The translations under genes were made by a program, and so were the position numbers. A DNA stretch of 64,000 nt from Syngnathus acus. Its lineage: Eukaryota; Chordata; Actinopteri; Syngnathiformes; Syngnathidae. Shown here piece after piece: positions 23,943 to 38,559 of this stretch. The DNA lies in NCBI RefSeq assembly GCF_901709675.1, contig NC_051092.1, forward strand, positions 9,814,491 to 9,878,490. Reading direction: 5' to 3'. A model generated the notes under the pieces. That model ran no database searches. It was not told where the DNA came from and saw only the letters and a program-made list of their open reading frames with translations. Each line of letters starts with the position of its first letter. Position 1 is the first letter of the stretch.

Positions 23943-24739
23943 CTGAAACAAAACAGATTTTATAGTCAACGCATACATTTTAAATATCAAACAAAAATAC
24001 AGAAATATCGTATATAGTTTTGCACAAGCAAAACATATTCCTTAATAAAACATCTTTATAAACCAATTACACATTAAATAGGCATACACTTGTGGAATTA
24101 CGTTCAACATATTAAATTTAGCGTTTAAAAAGACCATAACGCTCTTTTTTTTATTATGGTGTTATTGCGCAATATTTGTTGTGAACTTCAGATGTAACCA
24201 ATACACAGCGCAAAATGCTTAGTTGGATGCATAAGACCACTGCAAACCACAACCACATCATGAACAATTATAAAGAAATCGAAAATGAAACCTACTTGTC
24301 TGACAAGGTCAATTGAAACTTGTATTAGATCTCATGACTGTGCCCGTCTGTGCGCGTATGACTCATTCCCTGCAATGAGTCTGCATAAATACATACGTTC
24401 ATGAAATGCAGATTAGACGTCTGGTTATGAAACAGACTTGCTTATCGAGATACCTGCTCTGTATATTTATATTTAACGCGCATCTATGTACCGGATTCTG
24501 TAAACCTACCAGTCGCGTTCGGTCTTCTTCGTTTTGTTATTGGATCGCAAGCGAACAACGACAAATGGAAAACACTGCCATCGAGTGTCAAGTAAGACCT
24601 TGATTAGTCAAAAATGAAATACTAAAGAAATCAGCTTCCAGTAGAACGTACGCAAATCAGTGCACTGTACAATAAATTGCTCAGGTAGTTTAGTTAACAC
24701 GTAATAAGCATAATAAAAGCAAAAAAGATCTCTACTTAC

Positions 24740-24916
24740 TCGTAAACAAAACTGAAGAAATTGTGTGTACATGTGAAGCAAAATCGGTATGAATCAAATT
24801 TCAGAGTGATAGCTCTGTCAACGTTAATGTTTAATTTAAAAATGTAAAAAGGTCTGTGCGAAATTATAGCAGAGCAGCGATACGGTGACGTCATCATTCT
24901 CGTCCAATTCGATTGG
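24740..24916 (-). promoter_or_regulatory. Candidate tbxas1 promoter and first non-coding exon
   Basis: Read on the minus strand in order: a CCAAT box (24916-24912), a second CCAAT in the opposite orientation (24904-24908), a perfect CRE TGACGTCA (24893-24886), a TATAAT-like box near 24870, and a strong splice donor GTAAGT after 24740. The spacing fits a promoter with a start near 24835 and a leader exon spliced to 23942. Assignment to tbxas1 is inferred from direction and position. Confidence 0.45.
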
Positions 24917-27281
24917 ATAGTTTCAGATAAAAAAACAATAGTTGCAGTTAGTGCGTCACCTAAAAACAAAACGGCAGTCACTTAAAAACAAAACATTTAG
25001 CAAAATGTGTCTGGTAGGTAGTACCAGTAAAAGTACGAGAACTGCATTAGTAAAAAAGTCACAGTAGCTGTCAATGGCCAATTTAGTAGGGAACATGAAT
25101 TTAATATTACGACCATGTTGTTTATTACTGGACAGACTCATCAGAATTAATTACCCTCATTAGTGTATTGTTGAATAAGGATAAATAGTGTGTGTCTGTC
25201 CTCTTGCAGGTTATCAGCAGTTTTGGCGATTGTAATGCATCTTATTAATATAAATATAAATAATATATATAAATCCATCTGATTGTTTACTTCAGCTACT
25301 TGTATGATTTAAACAATACACCATGTCTGTCAATGGTCACCATCTGATTGGTGGTTCGCAAGTAAGTAAATCTAATTTCTAATGGCCACAATTTATTATT
25401 CAAGAAAGGAAATTGTATCATAGTCTGCAGTTCCTCATTTGGCCCGTGGAGGTCATCTTCTGAACGTATAGCTCCAACTGTCACACGTGCAACAATGGAT
25501 CTGTTTCATTTGAATCTTGCATTTAAACTTCCACACAGATATGATGCCAAAAAAATGCTGGTTGTGGTTTGAGAATCACAGTGGTCAAGATTGTGTACGT
25601 AGACAGGTTTTTATTTGTTTTTTTTCAGTTGAAAGCGATTGCATACATAACATGCACCTGAGGAAAGCCTACGCATGACGAAAACTCCACACAGGAAGGC
25701 TGCAGGTGAGTTTTAAACTTCAGAACCGTGAGGCATATACGTAAGTGCTACTATTAACTGGGCTTTACAGTTTTAATTCAATCGGCTGCTCTCTGCAGAG
25801 AATGCATCACTTCTTTTCCTTCCAAAGCACAATGACAGTCTCAGCTGTTTTTTCTTTTTTTTCGTGGATCGCTGTCTTGTTTGTACACGGGAGTCGACCC
25901 ACCAATTTGCCAGAATCTGCAAGAAATACTGAATTACAGTATATTATACTAAATTTCTGAAAAAAAATCTCAGCAATTTCAGCCTAATATTAGTGCCTCT
26001 TTGGGACGAATAAAAAAGATCTAATTTTAATTGCATAATCTCAATATGGCTATGGCATTGAGGATGTTTTAGTGAATATTTTATTGAATAGCAGGAAAGC
26101 CTATTTTGCTCTAGTTCTTATCTGAACATCCAGCTCGTGTGAATCTCACAACAGTGAATGTCATCACAACAATTGAAAATGAAAAGGTTATTTTTTTTGT
26201 TTGGTTGAACTTTGTTTCTCAGCGGCAAGTTCATTCCAACGGCTTTTATAAAAAAAAAAAAATTATTGATACGAGTTGGTATAGAAGCGACAGATGAAAG
26301 GTGATTTCTCACTTTCACCATCATTGAGGGCAGTGAGCAGTGGTAATGCAAACACAATTAACCGTGCATGATGAAAAACCACCTAATTAGATGAGGTATC
26401 CTTAATTTATTACTTCAGCGTTAAATTAACGTGAAATGTCAGTGACAGTGCAATGTGTGCTATATTTGGGGTCATCTTCATGTAATGCTCCTGAATTTCA
26501 ACCCCCCTCAAATCCACTGCGTAAGGACCCAACATGTGTTTCACATGTCTTTCCTTGCAGAATTACTACTCAGAAGGGTAGAAAATGGCATTGCTCGTTA
26601 TTTTACAGGAGTGTGTGTATAAATACAAATACTCACTCGAGTCAGAATTCAGGGGTATTCATCAGAAAGGGCTTTTGTGAGCCCGGCAGGGTTTATGGTT
26701 GCTTTGTCCTCTTCAGATAAGACCTGTCTGGCTTGATACTATATGTGTGAATAATGCATTAGAGATGATATCCCCTTCCTGGCTTGGAGATGGACAGAAA
26801 TAACACTGACGTCAGGTCTGGGCCTCATGGTAGCAGTGGGCATGAAGCTGGTCTAGAGAGCGGGGCTTAGCCTGCACTTTTTCTCAGAGATCAGCTACGC
26901 CAACTGTCTCGCGGGATGCGGGACTGACATCTGTGTGATGCAGCGCTCTCTTTTGTCTTTCCATGGAGGTGTGGCTGGTGCGTGAGTAGCAAAAGAGAGG
27001 AGAGGCCAGCCGTCATCGTGATGGGATGGGACGGCGGGAAGGTGATTTTGTCACGTCCCTCGTTGGTGTCTCATTACTCATTTTTGTGATATTGATGATT
27101 GTCGTCTAATTTATAATGATGGGCTTGATCTCTCAGATTATACTCAATAACCTCCACTGCGGCAATCCTCTGATGCTCACTTGCTTGGTTTATGGCTCAT
27201 GTTACATGCAAATATGTATGTATAACTATATTTGTATAACACATCAATAACCAAAAAAAGAACTGCGGGCACTTCTACCAA

Positions 27282-27730
27282 TAGTTCTGCGTGGAGGTGC
27301 AACGATGAATCAATGAATGGACAACAACTAATAGATTATTAAATTAGTCGGTAATAATGTTTGATAATCAGTTTATTGTTTAGATATCTTTTTTTATTTG
27401 AAAATGGTCAGACTTTCATCTTGTCAACAGTAAAAAGAATTCCGATCACTGCCATCCTCCAGCAGACTGATTATCTTTTTGTTGAGTCAAAATAAAACAT
27501 TGTACTTTGGAATACAAAGATCAACTTTTTTGCCCCTTTCCCCACGTTATGAACCAGATTATTAATTGAATCATAATCAGTTTGTTTGATATCACTTTGA
27601 AGTAAGATATTTTTTAATAAAGGGATGGAAATTAAAACCTGATTTTTATTTGATTAATCAATTAATGGCCAAAATAATGGACAAATAAATTTATTACATA
27701 ATTGATAATTAGTTGCAGCCCTAGTTCTGC
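27282..27730. mobile_element. Degenerate non-autonomous hAT-like DNA transposon with target-site duplication
   Basis: The insert is flanked by identical TAGTTCTGC copies (27282-27290 and 27722-27730). An 8-bp target duplication is typical of hAT elements. The right end reads ATAATTAGTTGCAGCCC, and the left end has a mutated inverted match (GAGGTGCAAC). The interior is AT-rich with ATTAATCAATTAATGG-type blocks near 27650, as in the fish repeats that begin GGGCTGCAACTAATCGATTA. No transposase frame is present in about 430 bp. Confidence 0.7.
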
Positions 27731-30700
27731 TCTCTATCCCCCTGTCTAATTCATCATGTGCATTCCACCCAGAAAAACCTGGAAGGTAGTGCGAAACAAT
27801 TTAACAAGAAGTTGTAGTTAAAGATGCCCTGACCAAATCTTGTACGTAAATACGCCTCTCAGAAAGAAAAGGGGGAAAATACTGATATCATCTCCACTTA
27901 AAGGAAAACATCAAGCCATTTGCTGCACTGTGAAATCAGACTTTGTGTGAGCTCATAAAATCTCCAGAGAGAAAATGCTGACATGAATGCACGCCGTATG
28001 TTATTCATGGGGGGGGTGCATAAAATTATTTGACTGCATAACTAAGTTTGTTTTCATCTGTTTTGTTGCCAAGGATAAATCATTTACAGTATAATAGGAA
28101 CCTAGTGGTAGACCACATAGAGAGTGCTCACAGACAGCTTTCTTTGTGTGGACTTCCTCAGCCAGTGGGAGGGTGAATGAAGAATTAGTGTCTGCACCAG
28201 AATGGTGGAGGAGAGATGAAAGAACATCTGACTGCGGTCACCGACCTCTCCTCCTCTCGTGTTTGATCCCATCCTCTGGTCTGTATGCTGCCCGGAAAGG
28301 TAGTAGACTACTAGGACCTCGGTCAGGGCATTGGGATTGAAGAGACGACGGTTTTGGCTTTCATGGACTACGATCCTATTCCCACAGAGAAATACACAAT
28401 CAGTCAGATATAAACAAATACTGCCCATGTTGTGGTTTTAAAACCAAATAAAGATGTTACCGCAGTATTTGTGTGGCCCAAACTACCTGAATCAAATTTA
28501 TTATATACTTGGTCAATGAAGATGAGTCTGATTGAATCTATAAATATAAATAAATATTCATCACACCAAGCTCAATAAAGAAACACTGCTATAATGGTTG
28601 ATCAATCATTTGTAAACACAAACTAAAATAACAGTTGTTTTATTGTAATACTGCAAAAATAATTTCACTTCCAATTTCTTTGAATAAAAGATGTATTAGA
28701 TAAATAGACCTAAATAAACAAATACTGCACTGCAACAAATACAACACCCACATTGGTAAATTTTTAAGAGTAATGTCTCGCCAACATCCTAAATACTTGG
28801 CACTCACGCACACCAGCATGATAGTTTATTGTGGTGCAGCTGCAGTGCTAATTTACTTTTTTTAATGACCGGCTCAAAATTATTCCTGTTTGAATTAGGC
28901 TTATCGGTAGCACCGGAACTAATGACACATGGACATCAACCACAGGATAGTCTCAGGCATTATAGGGGAATGAATGAGAATACAGGGCCTCACTCGCGAC
29001 TTTATAAACTTGTATTACATTTGTATGGATGTTAAAATCTATTATAAGGTTACTTAGGTTTGACAGTTTTTAACTAACTCAGAAAAGAAAATTGTGCAAA
29101 CATTAAATGATCAGGGCCTTTGCTTACCTTTGTCTGGGGAGTACAGGACACGTACAGAAGCTAAATCAATTAAAATGCCATTAAAGTCTGCACCATTATT
29201 GAGGTCATTAGAGATGCCGACTGATGGTGGTGGATCAAACCGGCTCAAATTAATTCATTTATTCATTAACATGCAGCTGTCGTGCCTGGGCGGTCAGTGC
29301 AGTGTAATCAAAACAGAAAGTGCATTAGCAGTGTCTTGCCTAAATATTCCTAAATTACACAAAATGGTCATATGTTGGCATCATTTCAGGCTTGTCGGTA
29401 CGGATATGAATCGCTAATGCACATCAACTAAGAACAACGGCTTTATGGATGACACTCATGGAGAGACAGAACAATGAAAGACAAACAGTTTCAAAAAAGT
29501 CGTGATATAAAGGAAAAGAAGCACACCGGGTCATGTAATCATTTGTATCAGTTTTATCTACAGCCGTGATGAAGTCGAGATCTTGGGAATATGTACGTTG
29601 CGTGTTGACCCTTCATCGGTGGTAAAAGCTGTTTCCTAAGATCAGACTTGTACATCTGATGTGAAAATATACTGTATGATCAAATACGAGCGGCAAACCT
29701 CTGCATGTTGCAAGGGACCATTGGCCAAATTGCTACAACAATGATGTTAGTGTTATACACGTTATGATTTGTCCCAAGACTAAATTGAAGCATGTGCAAT
29801 TGAAGCAAGTCTGGTGTAGAGGAATTTGATGGGTCTGCGCAGAACAGGTAGCGTAATTCACATATTTGCTATGTGAGCGTTTGTGAACCAGACTACACAC
29901 GATTAGACAAAAATATTGGGTTGTTCATTTTCTAATGCGTTTCATTCACTGTAAAGAGATCAACTCACTAGGGGTTGCAGTAGTAAACAGAAACACTTTT
30001 CGGTACAGGGATAACGTTTTTGAAATCAAATATAGTGTTTCTGTTATCGTCTATTTTAGAACATCCGGTTACGACCTGTCCCATGTTGACGTTAAATAGA
30101 TGCAGACATGTTGGATTTTGTTATAATCTGACATACGTATTTATTCCACATATAAATACTCATCAATGCACTGTCCCGTTTTTCTATAAACAATAATAAT
30201 ATTGTAAGAGAAAAATGTGCAGTGTTCTTAGTTGACCTTGCCACACTGAAGGCTAAAACACACACATTTATGCTCCATTTACTGCATGTGGAAAACAGAA
30301 GTGCCGGCGGTTGATACGCCATAAAATGAAGAACGCATGCACACTGCAGTTTGTGCATGTAATTAGCGGGTAACATGAAAGGAGGAAGCATCGGGGCAGA
30401 AAAGAAAACATTGGGTCAACAGCAGGAGAAACAAACAGTGTGTGCAAAGGGTGGGGTGATCTCAATGGATGAAGATGAAAGTCTAAGAGAATGGAAAAAG
30501 ATGGAGCAAACGAGTTAGCTGCAAAGAGGAGTGGTGGAAGTCTGTGGAAGTGGACAGATAAGAGTGACTTTTCTTTCCAACAGGTCTTTTTTTTTCAAAT
30601 TAGACGGAATTATACATGGAAGTCTCCTTTTGGTCACATCTTGTATGTATCCGTCACTGACGCTATCTGGGGTTAAGGTTGCTATGACAATATCCCTCCA

Positions 30701-31956
30701 GAACAGTAATTACAATTAACTTGCTATTTAAATGACCAGTACTTTCCGCTCCCCCCCACTACTCCGTGTCTCTTGGGTAATTAGACCCTTCTGCACAGCT
30801 AAACCAAAGGACCTCGGCCTCTTTTATTTTACAACTAATGATCATGTCGGAAAACAACAGCGGCATCAAAATCGCCACAACTTGTTTGGGGTTTTATGTG
30901 CCACCATTTTTGTCACCTATACCTTGCTTGATTACCTCCCCGATGTTAAAATGTAGATTTTGCCATAAGGACAAACCACTGGAAATCAAGGCTCCTTCCA
31001 AATGTAAATGAAGCACAACATGATCATGTGGACATGCATACAGTGTAAGAATCACATTACCCTTTGACTGCATGTGCAGCAATGCATTTAAATGGAGATC
31101 AGTGGGTTGAGTGAAACATATCAGTGATTTTAAGTGACAGGAGGTGGTGGGGGTTGGAGGTTCGGATAAGCAGAGAATAGAGCATAAAATAACACAAGTA
31201 ACTGGGAGGTCAAACATGAGAAAGTGTGGAAATAATGAAAGGTGAAATGCAAATAAAATGCTACCGCTGGCTTAGAGAGCTCCTCTATTCATTTTCATCT
31301 GGTCCTGATGGAGAGTAAAGCTGTCCAGGGATGCTCTTCCCCATCTTAATTGTGTCCACTTTACACCAAGGAATCAAAAGGCTGGGAAATGGAAAAAGTG
31401 TCATCCCACATTCCCCTTTGTCACCCCCTCTGGCAATTCTTAGGCTCATTATTTAATTCTTTAGCTTCATCACCCCAGACACTGACATCACCCTGCCGAG
31501 GGATGAAGTATGAAGAGAATCTGTCCAGTTGTGTTACTCCATGTCTTCATGCCAAGGATCCACTAATCCTCAATTCCTCCATCCACATGGCTCAAGGATC
31601 TCAAATACAACCGGAGATCAAAACTCTTGAAGAATATAAATGACATTGCTTTGAGCTTTGAGGAGACACTAGTCCTTTTGGCTTTGACCGCAAGTTCTCA
31701 TTTTCAACCTTGCGACAAGGTATTTACGAACATTGGCTCACATTTGAGACACTTGCTGCTTAGTCTACTTTTTGTCGCTAGATTGCAGTTGTGCTTGTGG
31801 GCAAGGCACAAACATCCAGTGATTGAGGCCAAATTCACATTGCCCCGAATTATTTTACAGCACATTAATCCTTGTGTATCCCTCACTTATACAAATAATG
31901 AAGATTGAGTCTCATGGATCCAATTGAAAAAAACAGTTGTCCAAACATGTATGTAT

Positions 31957-31970
31957 GTAAACATGTTTAC
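31957..31970. promoter_or_regulatory. Perfect palindrome of two forkhead-type motifs
   Basis: GTAAACATGTTTAC is self-complementary and contains GTAAACA on each strand, the core bound by FOX transcription factors. It lies in the tbxas1-hipk2 interval. Function is unproven. Confidence 0.35.
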
Positions 31971-32257
31971 AGCTTTCTCAGTCCAACTTTGCGAGTTAGC
32001 AAAACCATTATACAAGATGATTAAAGTCGGATCAGCCTTGAGACCTCTGAACCCTACTTGATGCACCGATGTGCTCCGAATCCTCTGACACTAGTGAAAT
32101 ATTCGTTCATGTCGACAGCCACACTCTTGTTTTTTTTTCTGGTGCCCGTCGACTACTCATGTGGTTTGCGTGTACCATCTTTTGCCTGTATCATGTTTAT
32201 AAGAAGGAACTGAGGACAACAAAGCCCCAAAGCAAAAGCAGAAAGATCAGAGATTGA

Positions 32258-32299
32258 ACATTTCCAAAAACAGACAGCACATTTCCAAAAACAGACAGC
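32258..32299. repeat. 21-bp tandem duplication
   Basis: ACATTTCCAAAAACAGACAG plus C is repeated exactly twice in tandem (32258-32278 and 32279-32299). The flanks are unique sequence. Confidence 0.9.
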
Positions 32300-32688
32300 A
32301 ACACAACACTCACGCGGTTGACCCTCCTGGCTTTGATAGAAAGCCCTAATTGTTTCATATCTCGCATATGGAAGATACAAATTGTGACTATTGGACAGAA
32401 AATGGTCGTTTTTACTTTGTTGAATTTAAGTGGTGCAGCTCAAAGTGATATTTTTTTTTCCACGGGGCGTCGGCTGAAAATCCACATCAGATGGCAGCAC
32501 AGTAGGGGGAAATAGAATATTCAAATGCCCAAGTTGATACTTTTTTGCTTTGATTCCCTACGTGAACCCAATCAAATATCCATTAAAATTATGTGTTGTC
32601 CCTCTGTGGCAGATAAATCCGTTTTTCCTCAAACTTAATACATTTGCATCAGAATCCACTATGATCGGCCACATAATTCATCAACTTC

Positions 32689-32690
<2 letters not shown>

Positions 32691-32725
<35 letters not shown>

Positions 32726-32735
32726 GGGGGGGGGG
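32691..32735. repeat. (GT)n microsatellite ending in a G-run
   Basis: About 17 GT units at 32691-32724 are followed directly by 11-12 consecutive G residues. The purine/pyrimidine alternation could favour Z-DNA; that is inference. Confidence 0.95.
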
Positions 32736-35700
32736 GCACATTTTACTTTTTGTGGCATCACATTAAAGGAGCTCTGAAGGTAAAGACTACGTGCACTATT
32801 TAAGTACCTTACTTCGGCGCTTACAAAATGTCATACCTTCAAAAGCGATAAATTAAACCCCCCCACCCTTGCTTTGAAATAGCAGTTTGTAAAAGTTAAT
32901 ATTTTGACTGCTGGTTCCTGACAGCCTCTATAAATTCATAGATGCAGCTCGCTCTTTGGCTGTGAACAGAAAAGAACATACAGCATACGCAGCTCCGAGT
33001 CAAGGATTTATACTCAGTGAAAGCTATGGTAATTTGTTTTGGCATACTGTATCTTCCTGAATTCTGACTTTGATCATCCACTGTTGCCATCAAATTTTAC
33101 CACGACAAACCCAATTTCTGCATTTCCTCCCAATCTTTCTTGTTGTCTCTGCACTGTTTTTGTAGCACGTGGAAGATGGAAAGTGAGCTGATGGGCCTTC
33201 TTTGATGTGCTTTTAAGAAAAAGAAAATCCTGCCTTTTATAATTGTGACTTATTACAGCCCGGGAATGATAAGGCAAAACATTTGGAGAATGTGAAAGAG
33301 TACTTTGACGCGAGAATTCCCACCAACGGATGTTGCACGGTACTCCGTCACGATACATGATCATGCCTGACATTTTTTTTCTTAGATATGGGAGTGGTTT
33401 AGGATTCACCGCTTTCATGAATATCAGACTGTTTTGGTCACTTTCAATGACTCAAATGACACCTTTGAGAGACAGTAGAGGTGTGCAGGCATAAAGTGGA
33501 ATGAAAAATGTATCATAGAACATGCATGCAAAAATAGAGTATATGACTTTCACTTGTATGTCTTGTATGCATCCGATGATTTTGTCATCTTGCAAGTTTT
33601 AGGTTTTGAAATTCTCCTTAGCACTCACATCTTCACAGTTAAAGTAGCAATAAAAGGACAGACATCTAATCGACCGGACAGTTGTAGTCAATACGTCCAA
33701 CCACCGAGCCAGCACCTCAAGGTCAGCAATTAAACCAGCCAGAAGGACCAATCAGATACAAATGTATTCGAACACTCAGTGCATTTAGAGGGACCATTCA
33801 GGTGCAAATGTACTTGCAGCAGAATGTCTCAATCTGAACCTTTTGTCATCTCTTGTTTGTGTCTGTTCTAACTTGATCATGTGTGGTTTGGCAGAAAGGT
33901 TTCACTAGGGTGGAGCTGTGGAAACTCCCAGAAAGAAATCCATCCAGGGCATGAAGGTGTGTCAGACAAAGCTGCAAAAGTGCATTGGAGGTCAGGGGGA
34001 TGACTAGATAGGGAAAAATGTGTCGTTTGGAATTTGGGTTTGAATTCATTCTTTCCTGACACTATATCTGGAACTTGCCAGACACAAATCATATATATTG
34101 TGCACGCTTGTAGGATGCTTCCGAATATAAAATGCCAATCACAGCCACCGTGACCATCAAATTCATTTCCATCCTATTTTAGGAGGGCTTAATTAGTTTT
34201 GGGTGAGCAATTAATCCCACCTCTGCCCACTAGAGGTCAGTGGCCAGTTGAGCTAATGAGCATGGTGAATAGAATAGAATGGCTGCAGTGAACTGGAAAA
34301 TAGTTGGCCTTCTGTCAGATGAAAACAGATTAACACGCTTAAATGCCGAGCAATACCCAATCAACTATATATGTAATCAGAGCCGTGAATTTATTCAGCC
34401 CCGAGTTGCTCAATTGCAATTAAGACCTTGTCTTTTACCGATTTTACTATCATGCATTACGACATGAGCTTCTGTGCATGCTGTGAGACAAAACACAGCT
34501 GTAAATCGGGGCTGAGCTCACAGCAGCGTTCATGTGAAAACTCTTGTGCAAGCCCATCTTAGAGATGGGGGACGAGAGGAGCTCCTCGGGCTCTGCCGGC
34601 CACCGCTGAATGGACTCTTCTAGCTCACAAAGGGGGACTTGTCCGCTAAGGTGCTTAGAAAGCCACTCAGATCGTTGATATGCAAGGCGATGGGGCAGCG
34701 TGCAGCTTGCCTGGTTTACACTTGATTAAGCCACACACTCTTTAGGCAGGATGCCCCCGCCCCGCCTGAACTTTGGCACCATCATTTCTGCTCAACACTT
34801 GAATGTTTCATAAGGAGTAGTCAGGGCTCCCAAAGAGGCACAGGTTGGTGGACACATGAATTATAACTATATACATCCAGCCTAGTGTTTTGTCTTCTTC
34901 TTTTTTTTTTTTGTTGCATTTTTGATTTCATCGCTTTCTTTCCTCCTCCAACCCTTCCCTAGAGTGAAACCAGATGAGTACAGCTCCCATGTTTCATCCA
35001 CACACTATATGCATGAAGGCAAGGCGAGCAGGTTCATTCGAACAGGGGACCGACTCCCCAGTGGTTTGCCTGGACTCTAATTATGAATTCATCTCAGACA
35101 GAGCAAATCAATATGGTCGTCCTGAATCTGCCGAATCCAGCGTGTGCTCAATTTTGTCCTTCCATTTGTGTTCGAAGTTGGCAACACCTTGCATTATGTC
35201 ACACGTAGGGTCGGACCTCTAAGCTACAAATAATTGTCCACTGCTACACACTGCTAACTGTGTTCTCTATTTTAATGCAACTCCTGAGCTGTGCTGGTTA
35301 TATCGAGAGAAGTCGAACGCCATTAAACCAGTGGGGGGCTTTCTGTAACACTCATCATCTTCCCATTGCTGTTCTCTGGACTTGGAAGACTGTAACAGTA
35401 GCTCTCTGGCTAATGTACTGGTGGGTATTTGGGGGACAGAGGGGTGTGGTGGGTGTGAGACCACAATTGGCAACCCACCCTCTTGACTCACTCTCCAGCA
35501 AGTACTTTTGATTTATTTGATTGACATTGGTTGAATATATTTATTTTTTATTCGTCATTATTTCCTCTGCATCATGATTCAGATTCCTCCATGGCCAGAT
35601 GGAAGAGTGTATTCCTCAGTGATAGACTCAGAAAGGGTAGAGCCGAAGCGACAAGACGTTACCAATCTGCCACAGTCGCTGTTTTCTCTGCATCGGCACA

Positions 35701-36329
35701 GCGAGGGGGCGACACTGCTGTGTGTATGGCTCCAAAAGCCTCTGACAACACAACTCTTTCATTATTTGTTCCTTTATCTTCGGTTTGTCCTGGACTACAT
35801 GTCAGAGCTTCCTTTGGCTGCTCTATTTGTATGTGCTATTACAGTGTCATATGATACAGTTGACTGACAAGTTAAATAAGGACATTTACAAAATGTATTA
35901 GAGTTGCGTGTTTGAGGTCGAGCTGAAAAATTGTCTTGTATTTGTACTACAGTCGAGGAACAATACCAGTAGGCTGTAGTATACCAAAGGTGTTCAATTC
36001 ATTCCCCGCCAAAAATAAAACACAGCAGCACCAAACTGTGCCGAATGCATGGTTTGAACAAATAGTTATCTCATAGCATGACAAAAACCTCCTTCACATG
36101 AAATACATCATTTAACCAGCCAACATGCCTGATTATGAATTCATTTGGGGGATAGTTTGGTGCAGGTTAGTGAAATAATTGAGAGTGTTGAAAATAATTC
36201 AATAGCGTTCTATGGAACAAGTTTAAGTTATAAAAGAAGCTGAATCCATCTGATTGTGTTTAGGCTATTAGAGAGGGTCTTGCTGGCATCACAAAATAAC
36301 ATTAGATTTACAGAAATAAACACCAAGTC

Positions 36330-36349
36330 ACAACATTAGGTACACCTGC
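36330..36349. repeat. Interspersed element terminus, second copy
   Basis: ACAACATTAGGTACACCTGC here is the reverse complement of the terminus at 56612-56631; the two share 17 identical bases (GTGTACCTAATGTTGTG in reverse). The element body is not recognisable. Confidence 0.45.
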
Positions 36350-38559
36350 AGAATTCATCTTGACTTTTCAAACAATAATGCTTGTTTTTGGCAAACAATG
36401 TCAGAACAATGATGTCAAATGTGTTGCCAAATAAATAAAACAAAATATTAACTTTACGTAGCATGGGATTGTATCATTGAAAACGATGCTGCATGCCCAA
36501 AGGTCAGGCAAGTGTGACTCCATTCAAGAAAAATCTTCAGATTATCATTCATGGAATAGTGCGTCAGTTTGTGAAACACACCGATTTCTGCATTACGCAC
36601 AGCTAGACATAGGCTATGCAAGCACATTTTTAGTTTTTCCTTCCTCAGGTCACAAAATAACACTGCCAAGCATTTATTAACATATCTAAACAACCTGAGC
36701 ATCGAACATCGGTTACAGGAAAAATCCATTAGGTGTCTGGTAAGCATCAATAAGACTGCAGAGGTGCTGCAGTGATGGCAATGGTTCAGAGGATACAATA
36801 CAATATCCACAGGCACCTCTTTGTTCTCAAAGTGAAAACATTTTACTTATTGTATCCAACAGGTCTCCAATAATTGCTAATAACTCAAGATAAAGAAAAT
36901 CACATGCAATGCATTTGCAGTGTTTTTAGTCAATATTCACGCTATATTGTAAATAAGACAACAACCAGTGACAAAGATGAAACTTGTAAAACTGGGTTAA
37001 GTGTCTGACAGAATTTTGAATCCTGGAAAGATAAAGGTGCCATATTCCTTCACAACAGCATATTTAAAGCCACTGAAGAAGTTTAAATTTCCCCGCAGTT
37101 CCCCGTCATGCGTCAAAATAAATAACAGATCAAGTAAATTCAAAAACAAAAATCAGTGATTAAGTGAAAGGCCAATGCTTTCAACAAAATGCCACGTCAA
37201 ATGCGTTTGTCATAACCAACATGGTTATAACATATGTTGGGTTGTATGTGACTCACCAAGTATTGATTGGTGGATTACATCGGGATGAGCGCCACAAAAG
37301 CACATGCCCAAGCCCTGATGGCACTCCAATGTAATGAAATCCAATATGAGCATAATGTGCATGCCTTGATTATCATAAAATATTGCGGCCATTAATCAAA
37401 ATGTATTGTTCTATGGTTGATGCTGTAAATCCATCCACTGCATACAACAGTAATGTGACAAGCTTTATGAGGAAATGGAGGGTCAGTGAAATGAAACATA
37501 ATGAATTCAATGCCCAAGCTCATTTTTCCCTTTTTACATATTCATCATAAAACTAATGCAATTACCAGTCTCTTAACTACGTACGTGGTTCTAAGTAGCC
37601 ATCATTTGTGATGCCTCTCGAATGAAGAGCTCATATGAAGCGTACGAGTATTTTGAAGGCATGAATTCTCTAAATCCGTATGTATATGTATGACATCTCC
37701 CAAAAATAAAATAAGGCCTTTGTTGTTTTGGAAAAAGGGAAATCTGTGAACATCCTCACTCTAAACATCAATGTACGAATGCCTTACACAAAATGTCAAA
37801 TTCCCCTTACATTAAGAGTGATGCCAATTGAAGTAGAAATTTCAACAAATGTTACACCGTCTTATCTCCTCCGACATATTGTACACACAGCCTCTCACAT
37901 AATCTTGTAACATTATGGCAGTTGAGTGATTTATTTGCTCAGGGGAGTTTCAAAATCTCCCATTTTCCTCCTTCAACTGCTGCCATGCATTATTCACGGG
38001 CACCAGCAAGCTGTTTTCTGCTGACGTGAATGTCCTTGAACATGTGTGTCGAACTTCCGCGGAGGACTTTTGGGGGGAATTATGGGATGTGGGTGGCTGT
38101 CGTTCAATCATGTAATGTGTCATTTATCTGCTGCTTTTTTGGAATTTTAGCCTCAGACAATGAGAGCGTCTGGGATTGAGAGCAATAGCGTGTCATTCAT
38201 TCAATGTAGCAGCGCAGACGCTAAAATATTTCTTATGAAATGTATCCGTCGCATTTACGTATCATGCGAGTCGTTAGAATACGTAAGTAAAAAACCGTTG
38301 TAGCTAGAAATTAAGCGGAATTAAATGGCATTGTTTGTCTGCAGCAGCCCCCTGAAGCGCTCTCTGTTTCTAAAATCCAAAATAGCTTTTGCCGTCACCA
38401 TCAACCACTCCATTCCCTAATCTCTTCAAGGAGCTCCATTACCATATTAATAATGAGATGTGAACCAGTCATAGATTAAATCCAGCAATAAGGCAGCCCA
38501 CGAGGCATGCACTCACACTGAGTCATTTTAATGACAGGGGCATAATTAGAACTGTGTTT

